Made by a program: the position numbers and the translations under genes
Part shown: piece by piece, positions 28,974-40,038 of the stretch
Layout: each line of letters starts with the position of its first letter
Position numbering within the stretch: the stretch's first letter is position 1
NCBI RefSeq assembly: GCF_002901845.1
Contig: NZ_PPQE01000025.1
Location: 726,579-790,578, forward strand
Origin: Staphylococcus hominis subsp. hominis
GTDB lineage: Bacteria; Bacillota; Bacilli; Staphylococcales; Staphylococcaceae
Direction: 5' to 3'
Length of the DNA stretch: 64,000 nucleotides
The notes under the pieces: model-generated
What the model saw: the letters and a program-made list of their open reading frames with translations, nothing else
The model's database searches: none
Told to the model about the DNA's origin: nothing

Positions 28974-31691
28974 TTAAAATAAACTATTTTTTCTATTTTT
29001 CAGTTTACTTGCCTGCATGCGGTAAAGTAATTTATTAAATTGTTGAATATCCCCTTTTTTTTGAGAATAAGATTCTAACGATTGTTCAAAAAAATGCTTA
29101 TAGTTACTATTTGTTAAACGATCATCAAAGGAAACAATGAGTCCCTTATCGTCTTCGTTACGAATCAATCTACCTAGACCTTGTCTAAAACGCGTTACAG
29201 CATCAGGTAAGACATAATCTTTAAATGTAGATTCAAATTCTGAATCCATTAGCCAATGCTTTGTATTATATTTATTCATGAATGGTAATTTAGCAATCAT
29301 CACACATTTAATACCATTAGATTGATAGTCAAATCCTTCAAAAAATGTTGATGTACCTAACAAAATAGCTTTATCAAAGTGATTAAATTGTTGAACGATT
29401 TTATAGTTTTGATTTTGTTGTTGGGTCAAAATAACATAATCGTCAAATATTGGTAATTCATTTAATAGCTCTTGTACCATATGCATCATTCGATAACTGG
29501 TGAAAAGTACGAGACATTTAGATTGTGTTATAGTTACGTACTCTTGAATATAGTCTACAATAGACGCTACATAATCCTCTGTATTTTTAAAATCATAAGA
29601 AACAACATCACTTGGAATATAAATATTTGTTGATTTATGATTTTGAAGTGATGACTGTACTTCATAAGTATTAAATTCTACATCTTCTTTAAACCAGTTT
29701 TTAAATGCCTCAAACGAATGGTTAAATGTAAGTGTGCCTGAAATAAATGTTAATGATTTAAATTTCTCGAGCACTTGCTTTGTTAAAATATCCCGTACTT
29801 CATAATCTTTTACAATTAGACGTATGGTCGATTTTTGATTCAAATTTTTGATAGATATGAAGGCAGTATGATTTTGTTTTAAACTTTGTTCTATATGTCT
29901 GTAATTATCGTTAATGTAAAGTAATTGCTTACGTATAGATTTGATTGTTTTATGGTTAATACCATTAAAAAATTCTAAAGTTTTATTGATTTTGTCTACA
30001 ATTGTATGTAAATCTTTTAGAATACGTGTAGAATCAAAGTCGAATACATAATGATATCGATGTACATCATCATCATGTACATCTGAGTGTTGAACAATAT
30101 CGAAAATATGATTAAATAGGGTTTCATTTAGTTCGTGTAAATCAGAAATATTAGATTTTAAACCAAACACGTCAATAGGTGGAATATCTAATCGTTCCAA
30201 AATACGTTGTTGCTCTAAATGATCTACTAATTTCAGAAGCTTTTCATTTTCATTTTTCCCTATTAAACCTAACTGATATTTGATATCAGAATAGTTTAAT
30301 TCATTGGTCACTTGATTAAGAGCATAATCAGGTAAACGATGTGCTTCATCAATGATACAATCATCAAATAACTGATAGATTGAATTCTCTTGATCTGAAT
30401 GAATAAGATGCGCATGATTAGTAATACCAATTTGAATATTTTGAGCATTACGCTTTATATAATTATAGTAATGAATATCGTGTCTTACTGGAACATAAGT
30501 TTCTAATTTTTGGTCAAAATACATTTTCTGACCACCTTTTAAATTTAACTCTTGTATATCTCCAGTATTTGTTTCTAATATCCATATAAGTAATTGCATT
30601 TTTAAAATATTCACTTCATAGTTAGCTGTATCATCTTTTAAAATTTGACTTATCAATCCTAGTGAAATATAGTCTGTTTTACTTTTAATAAGTGCAGCAT
30701 TAATTTTGAAATCTAGCGCGCGATTAATACTAGGAATATCTTTTTGAAGTAATTGATGTTGAAGTAATTTCGTGTTTGTTGAAATCATTACATGTCTGCC
30801 TGTTTCAATGTTATACATCAATGCAGCTAATAAGTATGCTAATGATTTACCACTTCCTAAAGGTGCTTCAATAAGTGCCTTATCATTATGCATTAACTGC
30901 TCTAAAATAATTTCTGACAAATAGAGTTGTTGTGGGCGATAAGTAAGTTCAAGTGCTGTTGTAACTTCTAGATATAAATCTTTTAATGAACCTTTAAATT
31001 CAATTTGTGGCACTTTTAAGTCTTGTTGTTTTTTATAGATAATCTGTTCAAATTGAGCATACTGATAATCTATATCATGATTATGATGTTCTCTGACCAT
31101 TTCAAATAAAATGTTAAATAAATCATATTTTAAATGCTTACTTAAATAATATAATTGTTTTAAGGTATCTATAGGTAATGACTCAAACTTTTTAAAAGCT
31201 TTAATCATTAAATAGGCCGTTGTTGTTGCATCCTCATCTGCTCGATGTGCATTTGTCAGAGGTATATTATGAGCATTTGCTAATTCACTTAATTGGTAAC
31301 TTTTTTCAGTAGGAAATGCAATTTTAAATAATTCTAGGGTATCAAGCACCTTTTTAGGTTTAAAATGAATATTACTTTTTTCAAATGCTTTTTTAATGAA
31401 ATTCAAATCAAAGTCAACATTGTGGGCTACAAATATACAATCTTTGAGTTGTTCATATATATCATCAGCAATTTCATGAAAATACGGTGCTTGTTCTAGC
31501 ATAGTTTCTTCGATAGAAGTCAAAGCTTGGATAAATGGTGGGATTTCCAAATCAGTACGAATCATTGAATGATAAGTTCCTGATATTTTATTATCACGTA
31601 CAAATGTAATACCAATTTGTATAATTTCATCATGTTCAAGTTGGTTTCCGGTTGTTTCTAAATCTACTACCGCAAAACTTGTATATGCCAT
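28974..31691 (-). CDS. dinG: DinG-family protein with 3'-5' exonuclease domain
   Basis: A 905-residue fusion. Residues ~1-165 are a DnaQ-like exonuclease with [23 protein letters not shown] and AHRADEDA. The rest is an XPD/DinG helicase-like core with Walker [13 protein letters not shown] in IIDEAHRL, and motif VI near [12 protein letters not shown]. The four-cysteine iron-sulfur domain of E. coli DinG is not visible. S. aureus DinG has the same layout and was reported to act as an ATP-regulated nuclease rather than a helicase. AGGAGAG precedes the ATG. Last of the mazG-like/bshA/cca/birA/dinG group. Confidence 0.93.
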   Translation of the reverse strand: MAYTSFAVVDLETTGNQLEHDEIIQIGITFVRDNKISGTYHSMIRTDLEIPPFIQALTSIEETMLEQAPYFHEIADDIYEQLKDCIFVAHNVDFDLNFIKKAFEKSNIHFKPKKVLDTLELFKIAFPTEKSYQLSELANAHNIPLTNAHRADEDATTTAYLMIKAFKKFESLPIDTLKQLYYLSKHLKYDLFNILFEMVREHHNHDIDYQYAQFEQIIYKKQQDLKVPQIEFKGSLKDLYLEVTTALELTYRPQQLYLSEIILEQLMHNDKALIEAPLGSGKSLAYLLAALMYNIETGRHVMISTNTKLLQHQLLQKDIPSINRALDFKINAALIKSKTDYISLGLISQILKDDTANYEVNILKMQLLIWILETNTGDIQELNLKGGQKMYFDQKLETYVPVRHDIHYYNYIKRNAQNIQIGITNHAHLIHSDQENSIYQLFDDCIIDEAHRLPDYALNQVTNELNYSDIKYQLGLIGKNENEKLLKLVDHLEQQRILERLDIPPIDVFGLKSNISDLHELNETLFNHIFDIVQHSDVHDDDVHRYHYVFDFDSTRILKDLHTIVDKINKTLEFFNGINHKTIKSIRKQLLYINDNYRHIEQSLKQNHTAFISIKNLNQKSTIRLIVKDYEVRDILTKQVLEKFKSLTFISGTLTFNHSFEAFKNWFKEDVEFNTYEVQSSLQNHKSTNIYIPSDVVSYDFKNTEDYVASIVDYIQEYVTITQSKCLVLFTSYRMMHMVQELLNELPIFDDYVILTQQQNQNYKIVQQFNHFDKAILLGTSTFFEGFDYQSNGIKCVMIAKLPFMNKYNTKHWLMDSEFESTFKDYVLPDAVTRFRQGLGRLIRNEDDKGLIVSFDDRLTNSNYKHFFEQSLESYSQKKGDIQQFNKLLYRMQASKLKNRKNSLF

Positions 31692-31720
31692 ATCTATCTC
31701 TCCTAATTCTATCCGTATGC

Positions 31721-32692
31721 TTATATATCTATATCTGCGCTTATAAGTCGTCTAGTCTGATTATCTTCATCTTTGACAATTAAAAAGCCGTCATTATTAA
31801 TATCAATAGCTTCACCTATAAATTGTTCTCCATTTTCAGTAAATGTTAACTTACGATGCCAAATATTAGATGTACGAATGTATTCATCTCTAATCGTTTC
31901 AAATGAAGAGTTAAGAAATTGATGGTAACGCTTTTCAATTTCCTCAATTAAACGTTTCAAAAATTGATATCGATTGATTTCTTCTGAATGGTGCAAGCGA
32001 ATGCTTGTAGCACGATGACGTATCATATCAGAAAAATCTTCTTCTTGATGGTTTAAATTAATACCAATACCACATATTATGGCCTCAACTGCATCAGCAT
32101 TTGCTACCATTTCTGTTAAAAATCCACATACTTTTTTATCATTAATATAAATATCATTTGGCCATTTAATCTCTACTTTGTCTCTAGAAAATGCTTGGAT
32201 AGCATCTCTAATTCCTAAAGCTATAAAAAGATTAAATTTTGGAATCATTGCAAATGAGACATTAGGTCTTAAAACAACAGACATCCATAACCCTTTTCCT
32301 TTTGAAGAAGACCAATTACGATTGAAACGACCACGACCTTTTGTTTGTTCATCACTTAAAATTAACATGGTATGCTGATTATCAACAAGACCTTGTTTAG
32401 CAATAGTTTGAGTAGATTCAACACTATCATATACTTCAATTTTGGATACTAAATGATTAGACTCTAGTACTTTATTGATAATGCCTCTATACCAACGATT
32501 TGGCGATGCATTAAGCTTATGTCCTTTATGATTAATTGAGTCAATATCACATCCATCTGCTTTTAATTGATCAATTACTTTTTTCACAGCAGCTCTCGAT
32601 ATATTAAGCTGATTTGCAATGTATTGACCAGAAATATATTCTGATTGATGCTCATATAACATTTTAACGACATCTTGACTATATTTTGACAT
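31721..32692 (-). CDS. birA: Biotin--protein ligase / biotin repressor BirA
   Basis: Bifunctional 323-residue protein: it biotinylates carboxylases and represses biotin genes. The N-terminal winged helix (~1-60, with [17 protein letters not shown]) binds DNA. The catalytic domain has the [20 protein letters not shown] biotinyl-AMP loop and [10 protein letters not shown]-terminal SH3-like domain closes it. The ATG at 32692 is chosen over 32698 because GGGTG lies 7 bases upstream and S. aureus BirA starts MSKYSQDV. It overlaps the end of cca by 14 bases. No BirA operator was recognised in this window. Confidence 0.94.
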   Translation of the reverse strand: MSKYSQDVVKMLYEHQSEYISGQYIANQLNISRAAVKKVIDQLKADGCDIDSINHKGHKLNASPNRWYRGIINKVLESNHLVSKIEVYDSVESTQTIAKQGLVDNQHTMLILSDEQTKGRGRFNRNWSSSKGKGLWMSVVLRPNVSFAMIPKFNLFIALGIRDAIQAFSRDKVEIKWPNDIYINDKKVCGFLTEMVANADAVEAIICGIGINLNHQEEDFSDMIRHRATSIRLHHSEEINRYQFLKRLIEEIEKRYHQFLNSSFETIRDEYIRTSNIWHRKLTFTENGEQFIGEAIDINNDGFLIVKDEDNQTRRLISADIDI

Positions 32693-33881
32693 TTTCATTC
32701 ACCCATTTCAAAATTTCTTCTTTGTTATTTTTGATTTTATCAGTAACTATCGCACATTCTATTTCTCTCAATACATTTTTTAACCAAGGGCCACCATTTT
32801 TATTAAAATGTGCAAGTAAATCTTTTCCATTCACATCCATTTCTTTACGTTCATGTAATTGAAGGTGTTGAACGACTTGTTTAATAGAAAGAGAATTGAT
32901 AATAAGTTCTGAAGCGGTAGGAATTTGATTATTTTGAAGTACAGAATAAATATTTAAAACCTTTAAGATATAATAGTCACTATAATCATAAACAAATAAT
33001 TTCAAAGCATCTTTAGTAGTAATTTGAGGTAATGTTTCAATGATAGCAATATATGTATGTATATCTGATTTTTCTTTATTACTAATTTTTAATTGCTTTA
33101 AAGAAGGAAGATTATTATTTTTTATAAGTAAGATGGCTAACCATTGTTCAAATTCAAGAGGTTCATTGATGTAAACACATGTCATATCTAATTCATTAAA
33201 AAATGGAATATAATTAAAAATTTTTAAAGATAATAAATTATGATAACTCTGTTTAACATTACTTCCTAAGATTAATTTTTTAAATTCTACAACAATTCGC
33301 TCGATTGATAAATATTTAACGTCCGAACAAGTTAATTGCATTGCTTCAAAGGTTTCAGTATGAATATCAAATGTAAGTTGTGACTGAAATCTAAGGCCAC
33401 GAATAATTCTTAATGCATCTTCTTTAAATCGTTCACTTGGATTCCCTACCGTACGTATCAATTTTGATTGTATATCCTTTTGACCACCAAAGTAATCAAA
33501 TATTTTATAATTTTTATCCATAGCAATAGCATTGATAGTGAAATCTCTACGTTGTACATCTTCATAGAGATTTCTCACAAAATTAACTTCACTTGGACGA
33601 CGGTGATCTAAATAATCACCTTCTGATCTAAATGTTGTCACTTCGTAATTTTCATTGTTGAAAACAACATTGATTGTGCCATGCTCTTTTCCAATTGGAA
33701 TAGTGTGTTCAAATATATCTTCAATTTCGTCTGGCATCGCACTTGTAGTGATATCAATATCATGAATTGTACGATGCATAATGTAATCTCTGACTGCCCC
33801 GCCTACAAAATAAGCTTCGAAATGATGTTTTTCTATTTGATTTAGAATTGGCAAAGCTGTTTCAAATAATTCATTACCCAT
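32679..33881 (-). CDS. cca: CCA tRNA nucleotidyltransferase
   Basis: Adds or repairs the CCA end of tRNAs without a template. The 400-residue class II enzyme has FVGGAVRDYI, the DIDITTS metal-binding acids, RRDFTINAIAMD, and the RIIRGLRFQSQL helix. The C-terminal half is helical as expected. GAGG precedes the ATG, and bshA ends 14 bases upstream. Confidence 0.96.
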   Translation of the reverse strand: MGNELFETALPILNQIEKHHFEAYFVGGAVRDYIMHRTIHDIDITTSAMPDEIEDIFEHTIPIGKEHGTINVVFNNENYEVTTFRSEGDYLDHRRPSEVNFVRNLYEDVQRRDFTINAIAMDKNYKIFDYFGGQKDIQSKLIRTVGNPSERFKEDALRIIRGLRFQSQLTFDIHTETFEAMQLTCSDVKYLSIERIVVEFKKLILGSNVKQSYHNLLSLKIFNYIPFFNELDMTCVYINEPLEFEQWLAILLIKNNNLPSLKQLKISNKEKSDIHTYIAIIETLPQITTKDALKLFVYDYSDYYILKVLNIYSVLQNNQIPTASELIINSLSIKQVVQHLQLHERKEMDVNGKDLLAHFNKNGGPWLKNVLREIECAIVTDKIKNNKEEILKWVNENVKI

Positions 33882-33895
33882 ATTAATCCTCTTTT

Positions 33896-35014
33896 TTAAT
33901 TCAACATTTTTTTATAGTAATATTCATATTGATCGACGATAAGTTCAGAACTAAATCGTTGTTTAATATCTTTAAGCATATTACTTTGTAATTTTTGATA
34001 AAGTTGCTCATCTGTTAATAATTTTAGTGCATAATGACTTGCTTGTTCACTATCTCCTACATCTACAATATAACCTGTTTCACCATGTTTGATGACTTCT
34101 TTGATACCACCAGCATTTGAACCTATAGGTACGACTCCTGTAGTCATTGCCTCTAATAGTGTAAGGCCAAAACTTTCTTTTTCACTTAACAGCAAAACTA
34201 AATCAGCCATTTGATAGAATTTACTAACTTGATCTTGTTTACCTAAAAATAATACATCATCTTCGATATGTAATGACCTTGCTATTTTACGCATATCTAA
34301 AAGTTCTGGACCATCACCTAATAAGATCAACTTGCTTGGTATATGTTTATGAACTTTAGCGAAAGTTTCTAAAATAGTGTCAATACGTTTGACTTTTCTA
34401 AAGTTTGATACATGTATAAGAACTTTTTCCTCAGGCTTTATATCGTAAAGCTCTTTATATTGATTTTCATGTTGTGTAGGAAATTCTTTTTCTCGAACAA
34501 AATTATAAATAGGAATAATCTCTTTATCTGTTTCAATAATTGACTGTGTTTGTTTAGCTAATGAATGACTGACACTAGTCACGAGGTCACTTTGTTCAAT
34601 GCCAAATTTAATAGCGCCTTTAAGTGAATGATCATAGCCTAACACTGTGATATCAGTACCATGTAATGTTGTCATAATTTTTATATCTTTTCCAGACATT
34701 TGACGTGCTAAAATACCACATACAGCGTGTGGTACAGCATAATGCATATGCAAGATATCTAAATCATATTCTTTAATAACTTCAGATATTTTTGTGCTCA
34801 ATGTAATATCATATGGTGGATATTGAAATACTGCATATTGATTTACTTCGACTTGATGGATAGTAATATTAGGCAAAGGCTTACGAATTCTAAAAGGAAT
34901 ATTTGACGTAATAAAGTGAACTTCATGTCCCCTTTCTGCCATTTTTATACCTAATTCAGTTGCTATGATACCTGAGCCACCCATTGACGGATAACATGTA
35001 ATACCTATTTTCAT
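33896..35014 (-). CDS. bshA: N-acetyl-alpha-D-glucosaminyl L-malate synthase BshA
   Basis: First enzyme of bacillithiol synthesis: joins UDP-GlcNAc to L-malate. The 372-residue GT4 glycosyltransferase starts MKIGITCYPSMGGSGI. It has HMHYAVPHA, the LLGDGPEL segment and the donor-binding EKESFGLTLLEAMTTGVVPIGSNAGGI. The neighbour order mazG-like, bshA, cca, birA is the Bacillales bacillithiol cluster, although bshB is not adjacent. The leader carries AAGGGGG, which may be sensitive to C-rich small RNAs. Confidence 0.95.
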   Translation of the reverse strand: MKIGITCYPSMGGSGIIATELGIKMAERGHEVHFITSNIPFRIRKPLPNITIHQVEVNQYAVFQYPPYDITLSTKISEVIKEYDLDILHMHYAVPHAVCGILARQMSGKDIKIMTTLHGTDITVLGYDHSLKGAIKFGIEQSDLVTSVSHSLAKQTQSIIETDKEIIPIYNFVREKEFPTQHENQYKELYDIKPEEKVLIHVSNFRKVKRIDTILETFAKVHKHIPSKLILLGDGPELLDMRKIARSLHIEDDVLFLGKQDQVSKFYQMADLVLLLSEKESFGLTLLEAMTTGVVPIGSNAGGIKEVIKHGETGYIVDVGDSEQASHYALKLLTDEQLYQKLQSNMLKDIKQRFSSELIVDQYEYYYKKMLN

Positions 35015-35036
35015 AAAATAACCCCCTTTCTATCCA

Positions 35037-35354
35037 TTATTTACGTTCAAATCGATTTTTATCTCTAGTATTAAATTTATCCATTGTATCATTAAAACTT
35101 TCTGTCATATCAATACCAAGTGAATTAGCAATGCAAAGTAAAACAAATAAATTATCTCCTAATTCAGCTTTAACAGAGTTTTCTTCTTCCGTTGGTTTCT
35201 TTTGCTTTTCACCGTAATAATGATTGATTTCTCTTGCAAGTTCGCCCACTTCTTCTGTTAGACGGGCTAAATTAGCTAATGGAGAAAAATAACCCGCTTT
35301 AAATTGACTAATATAGTCATCTACTTCTTTTTGCATTTGATTTAAAGATTTCAT
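35037..35354 (-). CDS. MazG-like nucleotide pyrophosphohydrolase
   Basis: A 105-residue all-helical NTP pyrophosphohydrolase of the MazG-like/YpjD type, probably sanitising abnormal nucleotides. The metal-binding EExxE...ExxD pattern is present (LTEEVGELAREI and KAELGDNLFVLL). Three ATGs occur in a row at the start; the third (35354) has the best spacing from AGGAG. It lies 22 bases ahead of bshA. Confidence 0.88.
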   Translation of the reverse strand: MKSLNQMQKEVDDYISQFKAGYFSPLANLARLTEEVGELAREINHYYGEKQKKPTEEENSVKAELGDNLFVLLCIANSLGIDMTESFNDTMDKFNTRDKNRFERK

Positions 35355-35438
35355 CATCATTCTCCTTTTTTCCGTTTCTTTCTAAGTATATCTCAAATTA
35401 GTTGTTAATGCATTTTATCAATTCTATTCTATGAGATA

Positions 35439-35485
35439 TAAAAAAAGAGCGAAACAGAATTCATTTTTGAATTCATATTTCGCTC
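35439..35485 (-). terminator. Terminator of the aroC-to-yugP operon
   Basis: Outer stem GAGCGAAA (35447-35454) with TTTCGCTC (35478-35485), an inner GAATTC pair, and seven T on the minus strand. It resembles the hairpin at 48441-48479. Confidence 0.85.
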
Positions 35486-35555
35486 GATATAACTCCTTGA
35501 AAATCTTAAATGTTGTTACACAAGATTTAAGATTAAGTTAGTTTATAAAGGTAGT

Positions 35556-36254
35556 TTAGTTATCACTTGCACGTGCCAGTAAAATAATTCTAACAAGTTC
35601 GGCTACAGCTGTAGCTGTTGCTGCTACATAAGTCATAGCTGCTGCTGATAATACCTTTCTCGCATGTTTATATTCTTTTTCATTCACAATATTAAGTGCA
35701 GTAATTTGTTTCATCGCTCTTGAGCTTGCATCAAATTCAACTGGTAATGTCACGATTGAGAATAAAACTGCTAATGACATTAACCCAGCACCAATCCATA
35801 ATGCAGTTGAGCCAAAAGCACTACCTAATGCTGTTAAAAAGATACCAGCCATAATAATGATATAGCTTAATGAACTACCAATATTTGCTAAAGGTACTAA
35901 AGCAGTTCTAAAACGTAAAAACGCATAACCTTGTTGGTGTTGAATAGCGTGTCCAACTTCGTGTGCCGCAATAGCTGTACCAGCTACTGAAGGACGATCA
36001 AAGTTTGCAGGAGATAAACAAACTACTTTCTTATTTGGATCATAGTGGTCTGTTAAAAAGCCTTCGCCCTTAACTACATCTACATCGTAAATTCCATTAG
36101 CATGAAGAATTTCTTCTGCTACTTCACGACCCGTCTTACCACTTGTTGATCTTACCTGTGAATATTTTTCATAATTTGATTTTACTTTGTGTTGAGCCCA
36201 CATTGGAATGAGCATAATAATGACGATATATATAATATAAGACACTATAGACAA
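35556..36254 (-). CDS. Membrane zinc metallopeptidase, YugP type
   Basis: A 232-residue membrane protein of the Zn_peptidase_2 family. One N-terminal helix is followed by a domain with HEVGH in AAHEVGHAIQHQQGY (the zinc-binding HExxH), a third-ligand region, and two or three further helices. The substrate is unknown. The start is TTG, with AGGAGAG nine bases upstream. It is the last gene of the transcript that begins at aroC. Confidence 0.85.
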   Translation of the reverse strand: MSIVSYIIYIVIIMLIPMWAQHKVKSNYEKYSQVRSTSGKTGREVAEEILHANGIYDVDVVKGEGFLTDHYDPNKKVVCLSPANFDRPSVAGTAIAAHEVGHAIQHQQGYAFLRFRTALVPLANIGSSLSYIIIMAGIFLTALGSAFGSTALWIGAGLMSLAVLFSIVTLPVEFDASSRAMKQITALNIVNEKEYKHARKVLSAAAMTYVAATATAVAELVRIILLARASDN

Positions 36255-36281
36255 TCAATTTCACTCTCCTTTAATCATATT

Positions 36282-36899
36282 CTACTGACTATCGAATTTT
36301 TTATCAAATAATTTAACCTTTATTAATTTATTAAAACTATAATAAAGGATAAGTGACATAATACTTAGCCATAGCGCGATAAAAGCAACTAAATGAACGT
36401 GTTGCTGTATAAAATCATAATAAGGATATTTCTTTAATATATAATCTACATAATCATTGTTAAATATCCATATCATAGAAATAAACAAACTGAGTATAGA
36501 AATTTTGAATCGTGGATAAAAATAGATACTTTCAAGTACCATAATTCCATGACTAATAATTAAAAGTACATTCATAATAGTTATATCGTTATTATTAACC
36601 ATCATTATCAAATTCATAATGACAGCCCATAAACCATATTTAAATAATGTTACAAATGCTAGTCCTTCAATAATACTATTTTGTTTATTTAAAATAATTA
36701 AACAAATTGATATACATAACAATAGCGATGCAATAGGACTATCTGGTACAAAAATTAGATAATGCCATTGTGTCTTAAGTAATTGATCACCATACCATAT
36801 AAAACCATAAATGGTGCCTAAAACATTACATATAAGCAATATTACGAGTATGGAACGTTGATATAATGATAATTCCCATAGTTGTCTTAAAGTAGGCAT
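36282..36899 (-). CDS. DUF1405 membrane protein (YpjA-like)
   Basis: A 205-residue integral membrane protein with about six hydrophobic segments and no catalytic motif. The N-terminal FIWYGDQLL and the FVPDSP-ASLL segment (~50-60) are characteristic of DUF1405. Function unknown. AAAGGA is ten bases before the ATG; it lies 27 bases ahead of the zinc peptidase gene. Confidence 0.8.
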   Translation of the reverse strand: MPTLRQLWELSLYQRSILVILLICNVLGTIYGFIWYGDQLLKTQWHYLIFVPDSPIASLLLCISICLIILNKQNSIIEGLAFVTLFKYGLWAVIMNLIMMVNNNDITIMNVLLIISHGIMVLESIYFYPRFKISILSLFISMIWIFNNDYVDYILKKYPYYDFIQQHVHLVAFIALWLSIMSLILYYSFNKLIKVKLFDKKFDSQ

Positions 36900-36924
36900 A
36901 AGTTATAATTCCTTTAATTTTGAT

Positions 36925-37473
36925 CTATGAGTGATGAGTTAATACACTCAAAATTTGTGATAATTGATAAAAACGTTGTTGATCTTTCATTTGTAAACTT
37001 ACATCGATATGATGTTCTAATTGTTCGATTAGTGAATACTTTTTATTTAGATCAAGACTTAAGTGATATATATTATTAAGATATGCAAGATATTGATCAG
37101 AATATATTAATTGTTGAATTATAAGCTCATTTAATCGCCCATCTTGCTTATCGTTGTATTCAAAGTGAATGAATATATCAATACAAATATCTTTAGAAGC
37201 TATATAATTGAATATTTCATTTGTATTAATTAATGTTTGATCGTCTTTTGTTAATTTAATCGCAGAGAAATTGGAGTGTTTTAGGCCAATTTCAAGGGTT
37301 ATATGACTTTTAATTTTCTTATTTACAAAATGACTACAATTTAATTTTGGCGGTGAGGCTTTTAAATAATTTAATAGCCACACACTAATTCTGGACTTAA
37401 AATGATAATGAAACAAAGCATATTCAATATAGCTTTGTTTCATTTTAACTAATGTGTCATTCAATTTTAACAC
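36925..37473 (-). CDS. YpiB/ReoY family protein
   Basis: A 182-residue protein with the UPF0302 pattern: YALFHYHFKSRISVWLLNYLKASP near residue 16 and a C-terminal helical segment. Listeria ReoY of this family helps ClpCP degrade MurA and so limits peptidoglycan synthesis. The same role here is inferred. The start is uncertain: the GTG at 37473 has only a close GAGTGG, and the in-frame TTG (37464) or ATG (37443) are alternatives. It directly follows the TPR gene (5-base gap), as ypiB follows ypiA in Bacillus. Confidence 0.78.
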   Translation of the reverse strand: MLKLNDTLVKMKQSYIEYALFHYHFKSRISVWLLNYLKASPPKLNCSHFVNKKIKSHITLEIGLKHSNFSAIKLTKDDQTLINTNEIFNYIASKDICIDIFIHFEYNDKQDGRLNELIIQQLIYSDQYLAYLNNIYHLSLDLNKKYSLIEQLEHHIDVSLQMKDQQRFYQLSQILSVLTHHS

Positions 37474-37478
37474 CCACT

Positions 37479-38723
37479 CTAGTCATTCAATCTGCTCAAT
37501 TCTTCATTCCAAGTTTCATTAGTTGGATCGATAATTAATAATTCGTTAAGTAATACTTTAGCTTTATCTTTTTGGCCAATTTCAATTAAATAGAAATAAT
37601 AATCGCTTAAGAATAGACTCTGAGATTTTAATGTTGGATAAGCCAATTCATAGAAATGTTGGGCTTCAGTATCTCTTTCTTCTTCCCCATATGCATGTGC
37701 TAAATGCCACATAAAGACAGGGTCAAGATCTTCTTCATCTACATAAGATAGAAGTGAAATGATGGCTTCATAGTCTTCTTTTTGACGGAATAAATCACTT
37801 AAGATAAGTAAAGGTTTATGGTAACCATTATCTACTTCAAGTGCTTTTTTAAGAAGTTCTACCCCCTCATTCGCATCTCCATGTTCAATTTCTAAACTAC
37901 CGGTAGAAACCATGAGTTCTTTATAAAATTGATTAAGACGTAACCCTTCTTTACCTGTTTCAATCGCATCTGGATAATTTTTTTCATTTTCATATAAAGA
38001 TTGTAAATAAAAGTAACCTTGAATAAAGTCTGGGTCTTTAGAAAGAAGTGTAGTCATAATTTTTATAGCTTCTTGAGTTAGATCATTTTTTTCATATGCG
38101 ATGGCTTTTTTGAAAAAGTCATCAGAGATCATTTCATCTTCACTAATCTCATCAAATAACTGTATAGCATCACTATAATTTCCACTTTGTAACGCACAAT
38201 CAGCCATTCTTGAAAATAAATTAATTCCATTTATTTCATATTCGCCTGTATCTAAAACAACTTCATATTCTCGTGTAGCACGAAGGTATTGTCCATCAAA
38301 ATAAAGTAATTCTGCTAAAGCAAAATGAATAATTGGGTCATTAGGTTCTAATTCACGCGCTTCAGTTAACTTATCAATAGCAACTTCAGTCATATTGATT
38401 TGTTGATATAAGTCGGCTTCTAACATTAACTTTTCAGGTGATAATTCAACTTGATTTAAATATTCTAATGCTTCGTCTGTTTGATTTTCAGACATAAGGC
38501 CTTCGATAAAATAAATTAATAGTTCACTTTCATCTGGATACTTATGATATAACGTTCTAAACACTTCAAGACCTTGAGGTGTTAATCCAAAGTTATATAA
38601 TGTTTCTCCTAAAATAAATAAAGCATCATCATTATTGGATGTTAATGCTTCATTTACACGTGTATCTAAATGATCTAATTTTTGAAGATTGATATCGTCT
38701 ATTAATTTATAGATATCTTCCAT
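37479..38723 (-). CDS. Tetratricopeptide-repeat protein (YpiA-like)
   Basis: A 414-residue, strongly acidic protein built of about ten tetratricopeptide helical repeats, e.g. PIIHFALAELLYFDGQYLRA and WHLAHAYGEEERDTEAQHFY. In B. subtilis the equivalent YpiA is next to YpiB, and Listeria work ties both to ClpCP-controlled MurA turnover. A scaffolding role is therefore likely. It starts six bases after aroA. Confidence 0.85.
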   Translation of the reverse strand: MEDIYKLIDDINLQKLDHLDTRVNEALTSNNDDALFILGETLYNFGLTPQGLEVFRTLYHKYPDESELLIYFIEGLMSENQTDEALEYLNQVELSPEKLMLEADLYQQINMTEVAIDKLTEARELEPNDPIIHFALAELLYFDGQYLRATREYEVVLDTGEYEINGINLFSRMADCALQSGNYSDAIQLFDEISEDEMISDDFFKKAIAYEKNDLTQEAIKIMTTLLSKDPDFIQGYFYLQSLYENEKNYPDAIETGKEGLRLNQFYKELMVSTGSLEIEHGDANEGVELLKKALEVDNGYHKPLLILSDLFRQKEDYEAIISLLSYVDEEDLDPVFMWHLAHAYGEEERDTEAQHFYELAYPTLKSQSLFLSDYYFYLIEIGQKDKAKVLLNELLIIDPTNETWNEELSRLND

Positions 38724-38729
38724 AATATT

Positions 38730-40028
38730 TTATCCCTCATTTTCTAAAAGCTTTAATTTCGGCAAGAAACCAGGGAATGATACATTTACTGCATCAAACT
38801 GACGTATCGTTAATGGCGAATCACTTAAAATAGAGGCGACTGCAAGCATCATGCCAATTCTGTGGTCAGTTAAGCTATCTACTATAGCATTTCTAGTTAA
38901 TTCAGAGGGATGAATAATTAATCCATCCTCTGTAGCTTGTAATTTAAAACCTAGTAAATTAAGCATATCTGCAGTTGTATCAATACGATTAGTTTCTTTT
39001 ACCTTTAATTCCTCTGCGTCCTTAATCATACTTGTACCAGAAGCTTGAGTGCATAACAAAGCAATAATTGGCAATTCATCAATTGCTTTAGGAATTAAAT
39101 CTCCTTCAATTGTGATTGGTTTCAAGTTGTTCGTATACTGAACTCTAATCGACGCAGTTGGTTCTGAAGACTCTGTAACATTAAATAATTCAATGTTACC
39201 ATTCATTTGTTCAACGATATCTATAATACCTGAACGTGTAGGATTGATGCCAACATTATGAATTGTAATATCACTTCCTGGAGAAATCAAAGCAGCTACA
39301 ATAAAGAAAGCAGCTGAAGAAATATCTCCTGGTACTACAAAGTTTTTAGGTTGAATATTGCTTATAGCATAAGGAGATGTTGTAATCACTTTTTGATTTA
39401 CTTGTATTGGAATTTGATAATGTTTAAACATCGTTTCAGTATGATTTCTACTTATGTCTAATTCTGTAATTTGTGATGCTTCTTTTGAAAATAGACTTGC
39501 AAACAAAATTGCACTTTTAACTTGAGCACTTGCGACTTCCATTTGATAATTGATACCATTAATGGCTGAAGGCTTAATAATAAGTGGTGTATAGTTATTT
39601 TCAATACCATTAATATTTGCATTCATTAATTTTAAAGGTTTTAAAATACGATCCATAGGTCGTTTTCCTATCGATGTATCTCCAGATAAGACACACTCTA
39701 TGCCCAATCCACTTAAAAGACCAGCAAGTAAGCGCGTTGTTGTACCAGAATTTCCAGTATATAACGTTTGATGTGGTATATTGAAATGTTGATATCCTGG
39801 AGAATTAACAATAAGACGATGTTCTTCAATTTCAATCTCAACACCTAAGAGTTTAAAAATTTCAATTGTACGTAAACAATCTTCACCTAGAAGCGGTTGT
39901 TCAATAATTGATTTACCTTTAGCGAGTGACGATAGCATAATTGCTCTATGCGTCATAGATTTATCTCCAGGTACTTCTATCTCACCCTTTAATGGACCAT
40001 GAATATCTATTGTTTGACTTGTTGTCAC
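38730..40028 (-). CDS. aroA: 3-phosphoshikimate 1-carboxyvinyltransferase (EPSP synthase)
   Basis: Sixth step of the shikimate pathway, joining shikimate-3-phosphate and PEP. The 432-residue protein has [12 protein letters not shown] near residue 22, the [17 protein letters not shown] loop and ISRNHTETM. Its active-site pattern is the class II (glyphosate-insensitive) type typical of staphylococci, by memory. The start is GTG with AGGTG upstream. Third in aroC-aroB-aroA. Confidence 0.96.
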   Translation of the reverse strand: MTTSQTIDIHGPLKGEIEVPGDKSMTHRAIMLSSLAKGKSIIEQPLLGEDCLRTIEIFKLLGVEIEIEEHRLIVNSPGYQHFNIPHQTLYTGNSGTTTRLLAGLLSGLGIECVLSGDTSIGKRPMDRILKPLKLMNANINGIENNYTPLIIKPSAINGINYQMEVASAQVKSAILFASLFSKEASQITELDISRNHTETMFKHYQIPIQVNQKVITTSPYAISNIQPKNFVVPGDISSAAFFIVAALISPGSDITIHNVGINPTRSGIIDIVEQMNGNIELFNVTESSEPTASIRVQYTNNLKPITIEGDLIPKAIDELPIIALLCTQASGTSMIKDAEELKVKETNRIDTTADMLNLLGFKLQATEDGLIIHPSELTRNAIVDSLTDHRIGMMLAVASILSDSPLTIRQFDAVNVSFPGFLPKLKLLENEG

Positions 40029-40038
40029 AGTATTTCAC

